DNA of 64,000 nt. It comes from Robiginitomaculum_A sp036478535 (GTDB taxonomy: Bacteria > Pseudomonadota > Alphaproteobacteria > Caulobacterales > Maricaulaceae). The position numbers were made by a program, and so were the translations under genes. The stretch is taken from assembly GCA_965224735.1 (NCBI GenBank), contig OZ245059.1, positions 124,001-188,000 of the forward strand, in the 5' to 3' direction. Position 1 is the first letter of the stretch. The number at the start of each line of letters is the position of its first letter. Under the pieces are notes generated by a model that searched no databases, was not told the origin of the DNA, and saw only the letters and a program-made list of their open reading frames with translations. This document shows, piece after piece, positions 25,869 through 34,445 of the stretch.

Positions 25869-26936
25869 TTATTTTTTTAACCCGTGTTTTCGCAATAACC
25901 CTCTGAATTGGTGATAAGTTAACCCTAAATATTTCGCGGCTTTGCCTTGGTGGTTTTGGGAAATTTTTAGGGCCTCGGTGATAATGTTTAGCTCGAAGGC
26001 ATTTGTGCGGGCTGTGAACTTTGTTTCTCCAGAGTGTAAATGCGCTGGGTTTGCGTTACCTTCATTTATATCTATGTCTGTTGGGAAACCGTGAACGGTA
26101 ACGTCTTGCGGGACGCCCTCTTCTTCAAGCCGCCACGGAGCTTCAAACGGGTTTATGTTAATTTGGGTGATGGGGCGGGTGAGGGCGTTTTCTGCGTCAT
26201 TATAGGCGCGGCCAATGGCGCGCTCTGTGACGTTTTTAAGCTCGCGCACATTGCCAGGCCAATTATACTCCATCATATATTCCATCACTTCGGCGCTAAA
26301 ACCCAGAAAGGTAAATTCGCCAGACTCGCGGCTAAGCTCTGCCGCCATGCGTTTGCCGAAATGCTCCGAAAGCGGTATAATGTCGTTGGGTCTTGCCCGC
26401 AGGGGCGGCAGGGTAATAACGTCAAAGGCGAGGCGATCAAGCAGATCGGCGCGAAATTTTCCTGCCCTTACGGCTGAGGGCAAATCTACATTAGTCGCGC
26501 CCACCACACGTACATCAACACTTATGGTCTTATCGCCGCCAAGGCGCTCAAACTCACCATACTCTATAATGCGAAGCAATTTTTCTTGGACGCGGGCGCT
26601 GGCCGTGGCGATCTCGTCCATAAATAATGTGCCGCCATCGGCGCGCTCAAACCGCCCAAGCCGGCGCTTTGATGCGCCCGTAAATGCGCCTTGCTCATGG
26701 CCAAACAATTCGCTGTCCAAAAGTTCATCATTAAGAGCGGCGCAGTTAATGGTCAAATAGGTCTGTTCCCAACGGGGCGAGAGGAAATGCAGGCGCGCAG
26801 CAACAAGCTCTTTGCCTGTGCCGCGCTCCCCTACGACTAACATAGAGCGATCGAGTGCCGCTGCGCCCGATATTTGGTCCAGTGTAGCGAGCCAGGCAGG
26901 GCTGTTACCTATCAGTTGTGGAGGAGTTACACTCAT
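25869..26936 (-). CDS. pspF: Psp operon transcriptional activator PspF (sigma-54 enhancer-binding protein)
   Basis: 355 residues. It consists of an AAA+ domain directly at the N-terminus, without a receiver or sensory domain, as in PspF: Walker A VGERGTGKELVAARL near residue 36, the sigma-54 contact loop GAFTGA near 84, and Walker B GGTLFMDEIATA near 103. The C-terminal Fis-type HTH is NHQGKAAKYLGLTYHQFRGL near residues 332-351. PspF activates the psp genes and is inhibited by PspA binding. It is transcribed divergently from the psp operon. Two palindromes and a sigma-54 promoter lie between them. Confidence 0.95.
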   Translation of the reverse strand: MSVTPPQLIGNSPAWLATLDQISGAAALDRSMLVVGERGTGKELVAARLHFLSPRWEQTYLTINCAALNDELLDSELFGHEQGAFTGASKRRLGRFERADGGTLFMDEIATASARVQEKLLRIIEYGEFERLGGDKTISVDVRVVGATNVDLPSAVRAGKFRADLLDRLAFDVITLPPLRARPNDIIPLSEHFGKRMAAELSRESGEFTFLGFSAEVMEYMMEYNWPGNVRELKNVTERAIGRAYNDAENALTRPITQININPFEAPWRLEEEGVPQDVTVHGFPTDIDINEGNANPAHLHSGETKFTARTNAFELNIITEALKISQNHQGKAAKYLGLTYHQFRGLLRKHGLKK

Positions 26937-26939
26937 ATT

Positions 26940-26997
26940 TAGTTATATATACTAAAAATTAACGGCTAAGTAAACTAAAAAATAGTTAAATAAACTA
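26940..26997. promoter_or_regulatory. Probable PspF upstream activating sites
   Basis: Two 15-bp near-palindromes TAGT-N7-ACTA lie at 26940-26954 and 26983-26997, 43 bp apart (about four helical turns), with a half site AGTAAACTA at 26969-26977. They are about 110 and 150 bp upstream of the transcription start expected from the sigma-54 promoter, which is the range for PspF enhancers. They also overlap the pspF promoter, so they may mediate autorepression. Confidence 0.55.
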
Positions 26998-27071
26998 TAT
27001 GTAATTTATAAAAATACAAAAATACAAAAACAAATGCTTATAAAACAATAGCTTACAAGGTTAATGCCAAA

Positions 27072-27088
27072 TTGGCACGGTCATTGCA
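27072..27088 (+). promoter_or_regulatory. Sigma-54 promoter of the psp operon
   Basis: TTGGCACGGTCATTGCA matches the -24/-12 consensus (TGGCAC-N5-TTGC): GG at 27074-27075 and GC at 27086-27087, 12 bp apart. Transcription should start near 27098, about 98 bp before the first small gene. Confidence 0.88.
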
Positions 27089-27195
27089 ATAAAACTGGTA
27101 TAGCCGCTTCAATACCGAACGGCAAAATAGTTTAGTTGGCCGCAAGAACTCTTCCCCCTGAAGATTTACCTAAAGCCATATTGAGGAGAGAAACC

Positions 27196-27333
27196 ATGAC
27201 ATATCGTACACTTGATACCGATCACACTTATATAGAGCCAAGCGCACCAGTTCGCCACTTACGGCGCCGTCGTCGTAGCTTGGCTCTTGCTCACCGTTCT
27301 GGCGGCGTACATTTCACTGGCCTTGGCATTTAA
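27196..27333 (+). CDS. Psp-operon microprotein 1, arginine-rich, 45 residues
   Basis: Starts at ATG 27196 with GGAGAG 5-6 bases upstream and ends at 27333; a longer frame exists from 27136 but begins without a Shine-Dalgarno. It reads MTYRTLDTDHTYIEPSAP, then a cluster of six arginines (HLRRRRRSLALAHRS) and ends in GGVHFTGLGI. It is the first gene after the sigma-54 promoter, so it is expected under PspF control. No family recognised. The basic cluster could bind acidic phospholipids or PspA, which is inference only. Confidence 0.62.
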   Translation: MTYRTLDTDHTYIEPSAPVRHLRRRRRSLALAHRSGGVHFTGLGI

Positions 27334-27347
27334 AGAGGGCATAGATT

Positions 27348-27497
27348 ATGAGCAATGAATTTGACTTCGAGAGCCGCATTGAAAACCGCCAGAGCTTTAA
27401 AGCAAAATTCTGGCGGTTTATAAAATATCTCAGCACCCGTAAATTGGAATGCTGGGGATTTTTCGCCGCTGGTTACCTCATCGCAACAATTTTTTAA
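27348..27497 (+). CDS. Psp-operon microprotein 2, 49 residues, C-terminal membrane segment
   Basis: ATG 27348 has AGAGGG about 7 bases upstream. The product begins with an acidic, polar part (MSNEFDFESRIENRQ), then a basic stretch (KAKFWRFIKYLSTRK) and ends in a hydrophobic helix (CWGFFAAGYLIATIF) without any extra-membrane tail, the pattern of a small tail-anchored protein. It lies 14 bp after microprotein 1 and 49 bp before pspA in the psp operon. The position and topology recall the small PspD-type membrane-associated proteins, but no sequence match can be claimed. Confidence 0.65.
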   Translation: MSNEFDFESRIENRQSFKAKFWRFIKYLSTRKLECWGFFAAGYLIATIF

Positions 27498-27546
27498 ACC
27501 AACACTTACCCCCTAACCAATTGTAAACAAAACGAAGGAGACAAAA

Positions 27547-28233
27547 ATGGGAATTTTTTCAAGAATGGGTGATATTATCAATTCTAACCTAAACTCAATG
27601 ATTGAGAAGGCAGAGAACCCAGAGAAAATAGCGCGTCTGATCATTCAGGAAATGGAAGATACACTTGTTGAAGTGCGCACATCAGCGGCGCGCAATATCG
27701 CAGAGAAAAAAGAGCTTAAACGCAAAGCCACCGCCTATGAAGAGCGAGCTAACGAGTGGGGCGAAAAAGCTGAGTTAGCTCTTGGCAAAAACCGTGAGGA
27801 TCTTGCCCGTGGCGCTGTACAAGCCAAGCAGCAAGTCGAGAAAATGGCGATTGTTGTTCGCAAGGAAATTGACATTCTCGATGAGTCTGTTGCCAAAGCC
27901 GACTCTGATCTTAAAAAGCTACAGGCCAAGCTTGATGAAGCGAAAGCCAAACACAAAGCTTTGATGCTGCGCGGAAAAACAGCGACAAACCAAATTAAAA
28001 TGCGTAAGGTTATGACTAGCAATAAAGTTGATGATGCCTTGGCTCGCTATGAGCGCATGGAGCGTAAAGTTGACGAGCTTGAAGCCCATGTAGAAGCCTT
28101 TGATTTGGGCAGTGGCCAAAGCCTTGAGAGCCAGTTTGCTGAGCTTGAAGCGGACGAAGCCGTTGAAGAAGAACTTGCTGCGCTTAAGAAAAGTATTGGC
28201 ACAACAGCTAAGAAAATTGCTAGGAATACATAA
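27547..28233 (+). CDS. pspA: Phage shock protein A
   Basis: ESCRT-III/IM30-family membrane-repair protein and PspF inhibitor. 228 residues, almost entirely coiled coil. The start GIFSRMGDIINSNLNSMIEKAENPEK is diagnostic, and the amphipathic N-terminal helix binds membrane. RLIIQEMEDTLVEVRTSAARNIAEKK and MTSNKVDDALARYERMERKVDELEAHVEAF follow. Strong GAAGGAG ribosome site 8 bases before ATG. Third gene of the sigma-54-driven operon. Confidence 0.97.
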   Translation: MGIFSRMGDIINSNLNSMIEKAENPEKIARLIIQEMEDTLVEVRTSAARNIAEKKELKRKATAYEERANEWGEKAELALGKNREDLARGAVQAKQQVEKMAIVVRKEIDILDESVAKADSDLKKLQAKLDEAKAKHKALMLRGKTATNQIKMRKVMTSNKVDDALARYERMERKVDELEAHVEAFDLGSGQSLESQFAELEADEAVEEELAALKKSIGTTAKKIARNT

Positions 28234-28290
28234 GGAGGTACATGGCGGAGGCGTTCTGCGCCTCCAAACAACCAAAGAGAGAGAAATGTT

Positions 28291-28536
28291 ATGAACGAAA
28301 TAGTTGGATTGGTTGCTGTTATAATGGGTATCGGGTTTGTGCCGATAATCGTTTGGCTCAAGCTTCACTACAAACACAAAGGTCGAAGTATGGGCCACAT
28401 GACTAATGAGCAAATGGCAGAACTAGAGCGCATGTCACGCATAGCCGATATGCTCGACCAGAGGGTCAATACTTTAGAAAGCATCTTGGATGACGAAGTC
28501 CCAAATTGGAGAGATAATGATGACAAAACGATTTAA
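28291..28536 (+). CDS. pspB: Phage shock protein B
   Basis: 81 residues: one transmembrane helix at residues 4-22 (IVGLVAVIMGIGFVPIIVW), then a cytosolic coiled coil with MTNEQMAELERMSRIADMLDQRVNTLESILDDEVPNWR, the standard PspB pattern. PspB and PspC sense inner-membrane stress and release PspF from PspA. The last 20 bp overlap pspC. GAGAG ribosome site upstream. Confidence 0.94.
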   Translation: MNEIVGLVAVIMGIGFVPIIVWLKLHYKHKGRSMGHMTNEQMAELERMSRIADMLDQRVNTLESILDDEVPNWRDNDDKTI

Positions 28537-28984
28537 TGAGTATAATGAAAGTCATAGCAAACGTTTTCGCCGCAATAAACGCAAACGTTTTTGCCGCAAT
28601 AAACACAAACGTTTTCGCCGCAATAAAATAGATGGTGTGTTTGGAGGGGTATGCGCTGGGATTGCTGATTACCTAAATATTGATTTGATTGTCGTACGTA
28701 TATTGACGATCATTGCGGTATTCTTTAGCGGTGGTATTATTTTCTGGATTTATCTCGGACTTTGGGTGCTTGCCCCAAAAGACAAACGTGCACCATATCG
28801 CCGCGAGTATAGACAAGCGCGCAGGGCTCGTCAGGAAAATCCGGTAAACCCTACATCCACAACGAATTTTCGTGACGTCAAAGGGAAGTTCAGATCACTT
28901 GAAACACGTCTTCAAGATCTAGAGCGCTCTATAACTTCAAGCGAGTGGCAGCTTCGCCGCGAGTTCCGTGATTTAGAGAACTAA
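28517..28984 (+). CDS. pspC: Phage shock protein C with a repetitive basic N-terminus
   Basis: 155 residues from the first of two ATGs at 28517, preceded by GGAGAG; this start overlaps pspB. The PspC domain is KIDGVFGGVCAGIADYLNIDLIVVRILTIIAVFF followed by GGIIFWIYLGLWVLAPKD, giving one to two membrane helices. The C-terminal part (RSLETRLQDLERSITSSEWQLRREFRDLE) is a coiled coil that can contact PspA. Before the domain, three tandem eight-residue units KRFxRNKx, from 24-bp DNA repeats, create a strongly basic extension not usual in PspC. Confidence 0.92.
   Translation: MMTKRFNEYNESHSKRFRRNKRKRFCRNKHKRFRRNKIDGVFGGVCAGIADYLNIDLIVVRILTIIAVFFSGGIIFWIYLGLWVLAPKDKRAPYRREYRQARRARQENPVNPTSTTNFRDVKGKFRSLETRLQDLERSITSSEWQLRREFRDLEN
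28559..28630 (+). repeat. Three 24-bp tandem repeats in pspC
   Basis: Copies at 28559-28582, 28583-28606 and 28607-28630 begin AAACGTTTTCGCCGCAATAA with one or two base differences (TTTTTGC in copy 2) and a diverged end in copy 3. Each adds KRFRRNK plus one residue. Confidence 0.9.
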
Positions 28985-29027
28985 GAAATAAAAAGAAACC
29001 AGCTAACAATAGAAGAAAGACAGGATA

Positions 29028-29240
29028 ATGTTTAGCAAATTAATTATAGCAGGCCTCATTGGCACAGGATTGGTTGGGACAGGCAGCGCCAGCGGCCTAA
29101 TTGGGCTCAAAATTAACGCTGGCCCTGTGCTCATAGAGAGCGGTAATGGCAATGGTATTCGTGCCAGAATTGTGGAGCCAAAACCCGTCAGTCTCACCCT
29201 ACACATGGGCGAGGATAAAGAACTGCAAATAAAATTTTAA
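29028..29240 (+). CDS. Small exported or membrane-anchored protein of the psp cluster
   Basis: 70 residues. A hydrophobic, glycine-rich N-terminus (MFSKLIIAGLIGTGLVGTGSASGLIG) acts as a signal or anchor, followed by a short beta-rich tail (LKINAGPVLIESGNG, RARIVEPKPVSLTLHM). AAGAAAGACAGG precedes the ATG. It lies 43 bp after pspC in the same direction and 94 bp before the GIN-domain gene, so it probably belongs to the psp operon. No known family recognised. Confidence 0.6.
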   Translation: MFSKLIIAGLIGTGLVGTGSASGLIGLKINAGPVLIESGNGNGIRARIVEPKPVSLTLHMGEDKELQIKF

Positions 29241-29334
29241 CAAACACGACATATGCCGTTATAAAGAAAATGATATAATGTGCGAATATTATCGTAAAAT
29301 ATTGACATAAAATATAAATTGAAAGGGAAATAAA

Positions 29335-30315
29335 ATGACAAAATTATCTACATATATTGGGAGCGGTATCCTCTCGGCAACTTTAGGTACAGTCCTGATT
29401 GCAGTACCTGTATATGCGAAAAACGCGCCCACCTTGAAAATTGAAAACTTCATTGGCACCATTAATGTTGTGACTGGTGATTATGAGGGTATTTCTGTTA
29501 CGGACGCTGATGGTGCTCTTGTTGAAGTTACAACAAACGGTATATTGATCGATGGCGGGCAGAAAACGAGACATGTTAACTGCAAAACCAAAAAAACGAG
29601 CGTCAAAATTGGTATTGGCAAAAATGGATTGATTAAACACGGCGGCACTTATAAAGACTTAAAAGAATACCCGAAAGTGAAAATAAAAGCGCCAAAAAAC
29701 ATGCATTTGGTTATTGAAAAATCCGTAATTTTTGGCAATGTTGAAACCATTGGCAGTGGTGATCTTCATGTACGATCTTGCGGTGATATAACGATAGGCG
29801 ATGTTACTGGGCCACTTGATCTGGCAATTTCTGGCAGTGGTGATGTGAAAATAGGCGATGCTGGCGCAAGCGATATCTCTATCTCTGGCAGTGGTGATTT
29901 GGAAACAGGTGATCTTGCCAGTGTTGAACTTAAGATGTCTGGTGCGAGCGATATAGATATAGGCGATGTTCTTGGCCATATGGAAATCCGCTCAAGCGGC
30001 GCAGGTGATGTAACAGTAGGGCGCATTAAAGGCGGTCTTCATTACGTAGGGTCTGGCGCAAGTGATTTTGACGCGGAATATGTTGATGGCGGCGATCTCT
30101 ATATAGATGTGAGCGGCAGTAGCGATACAAGCATAGATGATGGGGATGTTAACAAACTTTATATTGAAGCTTCAGGCGCAAGCGATGTTGATTATCATGG
30201 CAGCTCAGTAAATGGAGAAACGCATGCGAGCGGCGCGAGTGATATCACACTAAAAAGGCCATCGGGCAGCCTTGATGCGAGTGATAGCGGGGCGGGTGAT
30301 GTCAATGTCCGCTAG
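29335..30315 (+). CDS. Secreted GIN-domain (DUF2807) beta-helix protein
   Basis: 326 residues. A signal peptide (residues 1-27, cleavage near VYA) is followed by an autotransporter-head-like GIN domain (DUF2807). From residue about 140 onwards the chain repeats the elements SGSGD, SGASD and SGAGD every 17-22 residues, each followed by a short strand such as VKIGDAG or LETGDL, as expected for a right-handed beta-helix. DUF2807/DUF4097-type proteins frequently accompany PspC genes, and here the gene follows pspC and a small exported protein. It probably acts in the periplasm or on the outer surface during envelope stress. Strong GAAAGGGAAA ribosome site. Confidence 0.83.
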   Translation: MTKLSTYIGSGILSATLGTVLIAVPVYAKNAPTLKIENFIGTINVVTGDYEGISVTDADGALVEVTTNGILIDGGQKTRHVNCKTKKTSVKIGIGKNGLIKHGGTYKDLKEYPKVKIKAPKNMHLVIEKSVIFGNVETIGSGDLHVRSCGDITIGDVTGPLDLAISGSGDVKIGDAGASDISISGSGDLETGDLASVELKMSGASDIDIGDVLGHMEIRSSGAGDVTVGRIKGGLHYVGSGASDFDAEYVDGGDLYIDVSGSSDTSIDDGDVNKLYIEASGASDVDYHGSSVNGETHASGASDITLKRPSGSLDASDSGAGDVNVR

Positions 30316-30334
30316 TTAAGAAGAGTGCACCTTC

Positions 30335-32143
30335 CTATCCCTCTTTTCTATGAAATCGTTTTTGCGTTTGTTTGCAAAGTGGAGAGGGCTCGGCCAGAGC
30401 TTTGCACACCAAATATTCCCCCAGTAATGGGGCTAACATAAGACCGCGTGATCCAAGCCCGCTGAGGATATAAAGTCCGTCTTTGCTTTTTTTCGCAATA
30501 GGGAGGGTATCTTTGGTGGTAACGCGCACGGAGGAACGGGTCTGAAAACTTTGTGCATTGAGTTCCATATTTGTCAGTGCGTTATAACTCTGTAAATTAT
30601 CCTGGGTGTTTTTAAGGCTACTAGCATTGTTCTCTCCCGCGCCAACATGGGTGTGACTTGCGCCGATCAGGATACCCTCTTCAAAGGCAAGTGCATAATT
30701 TCCAGCGATAATACTGCATTTTGGTTTTTTCGCGCTCGCGCCCCAATTTATCTGCCCGCTAGTAAAGCGTACATCTTCATGGATTAAATCCAAAATATTT
30801 GCACCATTACAGATGAAGAGATTTTGTGTTTGGGCGATAGCCTTTCCATCCTTATCCAAAACAGTCCAAATATTGTTATTCTTGGTGATTTTACTGACTT
30901 GCACATTTAAATGTGTGCAAGGTTTAGTTAAAGACAAAACTGTTTTTATCGGCGAGAGCGTGAGGGCGCAGGGGAAATATAGTCCACCCAATTTTTTAGT
31001 GAGAGTTGACCCAAATAATTTTTGCGCTTCTTCATGATCTACCCATCGCATTTGTCCAGCAGGCAGAGCCGCGCCCTTTATTATTTTCTGAAATCGATCG
31101 CATTCCTTATGACCCATGGCCATGTGCAAAACACCTTTTTTAAGTATGTGTCCATGGCTTTCATAAAGCCTTAGTGCATAAAGATAGGCGGAGAGAAAGA
31201 ACCGCGATTCTGGTCTGTCTTGTAGATCAAGCCTTGGCATCACCAATCCGCCTGGATTACCACTAGCTGCCGTTTTTAAATGCTTATGGGGATCAATAAG
31301 AATAGGCGTGATGCCGCGCCGTAAAAACCAATGCGCGATGGACGCGCCCGCAATGCCGCCGCCGATAATAACAGGCGTATCCATAACAGGTTTTGGCATC
31401 GTTTGTGCCGTATAGAAAGCTTCAAGGCGCTCGCGTTTGCGGCCAAAGCCCTCTTGTTTTGTCACTGTAAACCCCGCCTTGGTGAGTCCCCTGCGAACAA
31501 AGCCAGCCGCAGTAAATGTTCCCACCATAGCCCCATCATTTGAGTGCGAAGCCATATGCCCGAACACAAAATCCGACCACATATCTGGGTTTTTCGCCGG
31601 GGAAAACCCATCCAAAAACCAAGCATCTATGCGGGCATCCATATTTTCAAGCGCGGGGTGGATATCGCTATGAAATAAGGTCAAACTAATATTACCAAAA
31701 TGCATTCTATGCACGCCTTTCACGCGCCCAGGCCATGCGGCAATGAGCTCGGTGGATAGGTCTTTTAGGGACGGAAAATGGGCAAGCGCTTTTTGCAAGC
31801 CTCCTGCGCTCCACGGATAAGCTTCAATGGAGATAAAATGTAAATGTTGATCAGGCTTTGCTGTTTTTTTCCATAAATCCCACGTTGCTAAAAAATTAAG
31901 CCCTGAGCCAAAGCCAAGTTCGCCAATAACAAAAACGGCTTTGTCTTTCCACCGCTCGGGTAGGCCGCAGGCTTTCAAAAATACTGCGTCTGCCTCTTCT
32001 AACCCCCCGTCAACGCTAAAATAAATATCGTCAAAGCTTTGTGAAGTTGGCACGCCGTTACGAGAAAAATCAAGGTCAGGTGCAAGGGGAGCTGTTAAGG
32101 GCTTAGGGCTATTGGGCATGGCTTTATGTAACACTCCTGCCAT
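30335..32143 (-). CDS. mnmC: Bifunctional tRNA wobble-uridine modification enzyme MnmC
   Basis: 602 residues with both parts of MnmC. The N-terminal methyltransferase (MnmD, DUF752) shows FDDIYFSVDGGLEEADAVFL near 38, IGELGFGSGLNFLATWDLW near 72 and DAWFLDGFSPAKNPDMWS near 172. The C-terminal FAD-dependent oxidase begins with PVIIGGGIAGASIAHWFLRRG near 258 and ends with ILSGLGSRGLMLAPLLGEY. The enzyme makes mnm5s2U34 in tRNAs for Lys, Glu and Gln. It is convergent with the GIN-domain gene (19 bp gap) and divergent from the GT4 gene. Confidence 0.94.
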   Translation of the reverse strand: MAGVLHKAMPNSPKPLTAPLAPDLDFSRNGVPTSQSFDDIYFSVDGGLEEADAVFLKACGLPERWKDKAVFVIGELGFGSGLNFLATWDLWKKTAKPDQHLHFISIEAYPWSAGGLQKALAHFPSLKDLSTELIAAWPGRVKGVHRMHFGNISLTLFHSDIHPALENMDARIDAWFLDGFSPAKNPDMWSDFVFGHMASHSNDGAMVGTFTAAGFVRRGLTKAGFTVTKQEGFGRKRERLEAFYTAQTMPKPVMDTPVIIGGGIAGASIAHWFLRRGITPILIDPHKHLKTAASGNPGGLVMPRLDLQDRPESRFFLSAYLYALRLYESHGHILKKGVLHMAMGHKECDRFQKIIKGAALPAGQMRWVDHEEAQKLFGSTLTKKLGGLYFPCALTLSPIKTVLSLTKPCTHLNVQVSKITKNNNIWTVLDKDGKAIAQTQNLFICNGANILDLIHEDVRFTSGQINWGASAKKPKCSIIAGNYALAFEEGILIGASHTHVGAGENNASSLKNTQDNLQSYNALTNMELNAQSFQTRSSVRVTTKDTLPIAKKSKDGLYILSGLGSRGLMLAPLLGEYLVCKALAEPSPLCKQTQKRFHRKEG

Positions 32144-32238
32144 ATTTATAAACCGTAAAAATATAAAACTTTATAAAAAGGTGCTTCATTTTGCCGCTAC
32201 GTTTTGCTATGCGTGATTGGAGTAAAAACAGGGCATAG

Positions 32239-33396
32239 GTGAAAATTCTTGTGGTAACAGATGCGTGGAAACCGCAAATGAACGGAGTTGTGCGTACACT
32301 TTTCGAAACGATTGCGCAGTGCCGCAAAGCGGGACACACGGTAGAAATTATTACGCCAAGTGATGGGTTCACCACCATGCCTTTGCCCTCTTACCCTGAT
32401 ATTAAAATCTCTCTATTTCCAAAGCGCGCAGTCGAGCGGCGCATAGCGGTTTTTTCGCCTGACGCTGTACATATTGCGACCGAAGGCCCACTTGGCTGGG
32501 CCGCGCGGTCAATATGCCTGAAATGGGGCATGCCGTTCACGACCTCCTATCACACAAAATTTCCTGAATACGTCCACTCACGCTTACCTATTTTGCCTAT
32601 GAAGTGGACATATAAATTCGTACGTAGTTTTCATAACGCCTCTGGGCGCATCATGGTTACGACCCCCTCCATGTCGATTTTTTTAGAAAAGAAAGGGTTT
32701 GAAAACCTAGCCGTTTGGACGCGTGGCGTTGATTTGACGCAATTCCATCCAGGTAAAAGGTTTGACAAAACGGATGCTTTTGGCGCTGATATATATGCAG
32801 GGCTAAAACGGCCTATTTTTGTCAATGTGGGGCGGGTTGCGGTTGAGAAAAACATAGAAAGTTTTTTGGAGTTGGATCTACCAGGCAGTAAAGTCGTTGT
32901 CGGTGATGGCCCTGCACTGGGAAGTCTATCGAAAAAATATGGCGGCGTAGTAAAATTTGTCGGGGCAAAACACGGCGAAGAACTCACGCGCTATTTCGCT
33001 GATGCTGATGTTTTTGTTTTTCCGTCTCGAACCGATACGTTCGGGCTGGTGATTATCGAAGCTATGGCTACAGGCACACCTGTTGCAGGCTATCCCGTTT
33101 CAGGGCCCATTGATATTATACCTGGCTCGGGCGCTGGAATTGTCGATGAAGATTTGAGTAAAGCGTCCCTTATTTGCCTTGATTTAGATAGAGGCGTTGC
33201 CGTGCAATATGCGCGCAGGTTTTCATGGGAAAGTGTAGCTGCTGATTTTGTGGCATTGCTAGAGCCAGAAGTGCCGCCCAAGCGGCGCGTGCGTTGGCGC
33301 CGCGTGCGCCGCACTACAAAACTCGCCGCAGCACCATGGCGCACCTTAAAAAAAATCGCCCGCAGATTAGGAAGATTTGTGAAGACAGGGCGTTAG
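32239..33396 (+). CDS. Family 4 glycosyltransferase (GT-B)
   Basis: 385 residues starting at GTG 32239. KILVVTDAWKPQMNGVVRTL is the typical start of GDP-mannose-dependent alpha-mannosyltransferases (MgtA-like). The E-x7-E motif occurs in RTDTFGLVIIEAMATGTPVAGYPVSGP near residue 272, with FVNVGRVAVEKNIE near 193 as the first beta strand of the C-terminal Rossmann domain. The C-terminus is very basic (RRVRWRRVRRTTK) and may bind the membrane surface. It could modify diacylglycerol or a lipid-linked glycan. Monocistronic, next to marC. Confidence 0.88.
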   Translation: MKILVVTDAWKPQMNGVVRTLFETIAQCRKAGHTVEIITPSDGFTTMPLPSYPDIKISLFPKRAVERRIAVFSPDAVHIATEGPLGWAARSICLKWGMPFTTSYHTKFPEYVHSRLPILPMKWTYKFVRSFHNASGRIMVTTPSMSIFLEKKGFENLAVWTRGVDLTQFHPGKRFDKTDAFGADIYAGLKRPIFVNVGRVAVEKNIESFLELDLPGSKVVVGDGPALGSLSKKYGGVVKFVGAKHGEELTRYFADADVFVFPSRTDTFGLVIIEAMATGTPVAGYPVSGPIDIIPGSGAGIVDEDLSKASLICLDLDRGVAVQYARRFSWESVAADFVALLEPEVPPKRRVRWRRVRRTTKLAAAPWRTLKKIARRLGRFVKTGR

Positions 33397-33449
33397 TTAT
33401 TTATAAAATGGGTCTTGCGACGCTATGCCGAAGAGGATAAGACACAAAT

Positions 33450-34091
33450 ATGTTTAACTTGGAACTCTTTATGTCCACCTTTGCGGTGCTGTTTGTAATC
33501 GTTGACCCGCCAGGGTGTGCGCCAATTTTTGCGACGCTCACCCATGGGACAAGCAAAAAGCATCAACGGGTTATGGCGTTTAAGTCTGTGGCCGTGGCGG
33601 CGGGGATATTGTTTATCTTTGCCCTTTTTGGCAAACAAATTTTTTATTTTTTGCATATAAATTTTGACGCGCTTCGGCTTGCAGGTGGGGTGATGCTGTT
33701 TATTATTGCTTTGCAAATGGTGTTTGAGAAACGCACGCAATCACGCGAGCACCGTGCCGAAGAAGCGCTTGAACACATAGAAAACCCCGAAGATATTTCT
33801 GTTTTTCCCATGGGCATACCGATGATAGCAGGGCCTGGGACAATCGCGTCATTATTGCTGCTTATGTCTAATAATCCAAATCCGCAGGATATGGTTGCTA
33901 TTATGGTAGCTTTGAGCGCTGTTTTAATCATCACCTTGTTCGCGTTCTTAATATCAGGATTTTTGATGAAGCTTATGGGCAAAACAATTACCGATGTATT
34001 GACCCGTGTTTTGGGCTTTATTTTAGCAACCATGGCTGCTCAATTTATCATTGATGGCGTTCAAGGCGCGCTTAGCGGTATGGTTACCTAA
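33450..34091 (+). CDS. MarC-family (NAAT) inner-membrane protein
   Basis: 213 residues, six predicted membrane helices. FAVLFVIVDPPGCAPIFATLTHG near residue 10 and FPMGIPMIAGPGTIASLLLL near 112 are the two family motifs. MarC proteins were once linked to multiple antibiotic resistance but their substrate is unknown. ATG 33450 lacks a strong Shine-Dalgarno; a second ATG at 33471 is possible. yggT follows after 57 bp. Confidence 0.92.
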   Translation: MFNLELFMSTFAVLFVIVDPPGCAPIFATLTHGTSKKHQRVMAFKSVAVAAGILFIFALFGKQIFYFLHINFDALRLAGGVMLFIIALQMVFEKRTQSREHRAEEALEHIENPEDISVFPMGIPMIAGPGTIASLLLLMSNNPNPQDMVAIMVALSAVLIITLFAFLISGFLMKLMGKTITDVLTRVLGFILATMAAQFIIDGVQGALSGMVT

Positions 34092-34148
34092 ATGCTTGCC
34101 AACGCGTATCAATAGACTTAAAAGAACCCCTGATGAGTTGGAGAAATT

Positions 34149-34445
34149 ATGTCGACTGCTATTTTTAATTTGCTGATGAATATTATCGGTCTGTATTTGT
34201 TTATTATTTTGATTTGGATAATTTCCTCATGGTTGATTACCTTTGGTATTATCAATCCACGTAACCCAACTGTGCGTAATATTTTAAACGGTATTAATGC
34301 TTTGGTGGATCCCGTCATTGCGCCGTTGCGCCGCATTATTCCGCCCATGGGTGGGCTTGATCTTTCGCCCATCGTACTGATTTTTGGCATTTACTTTATT
34401 CGCGATATCTTGGTGAAATTTCATCAGACAGGCAGTATATTTTAG
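34149..34445 (+). CDS. YggT family membrane protein
   Basis: 98 residues with two hydrophobic segments and the signature INPRNPTVRNILNGINALVDPVIAPLRRIIPPMGGLDLSPIVLI. YggT proteins have been tied to osmotic or salt tolerance and division-site factors (YlmG in plastids). GTTGGAG ribosome site 8 bases before ATG. It is the last core gene before the accessory island. Confidence 0.93.
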   Translation: MSTAIFNLLMNIIGLYLFIILIWIISSWLITFGIINPRNPTVRNILNGINALVDPVIAPLRRIIPPMGGLDLSPIVLIFGIYFIRDILVKFHQTGSIF

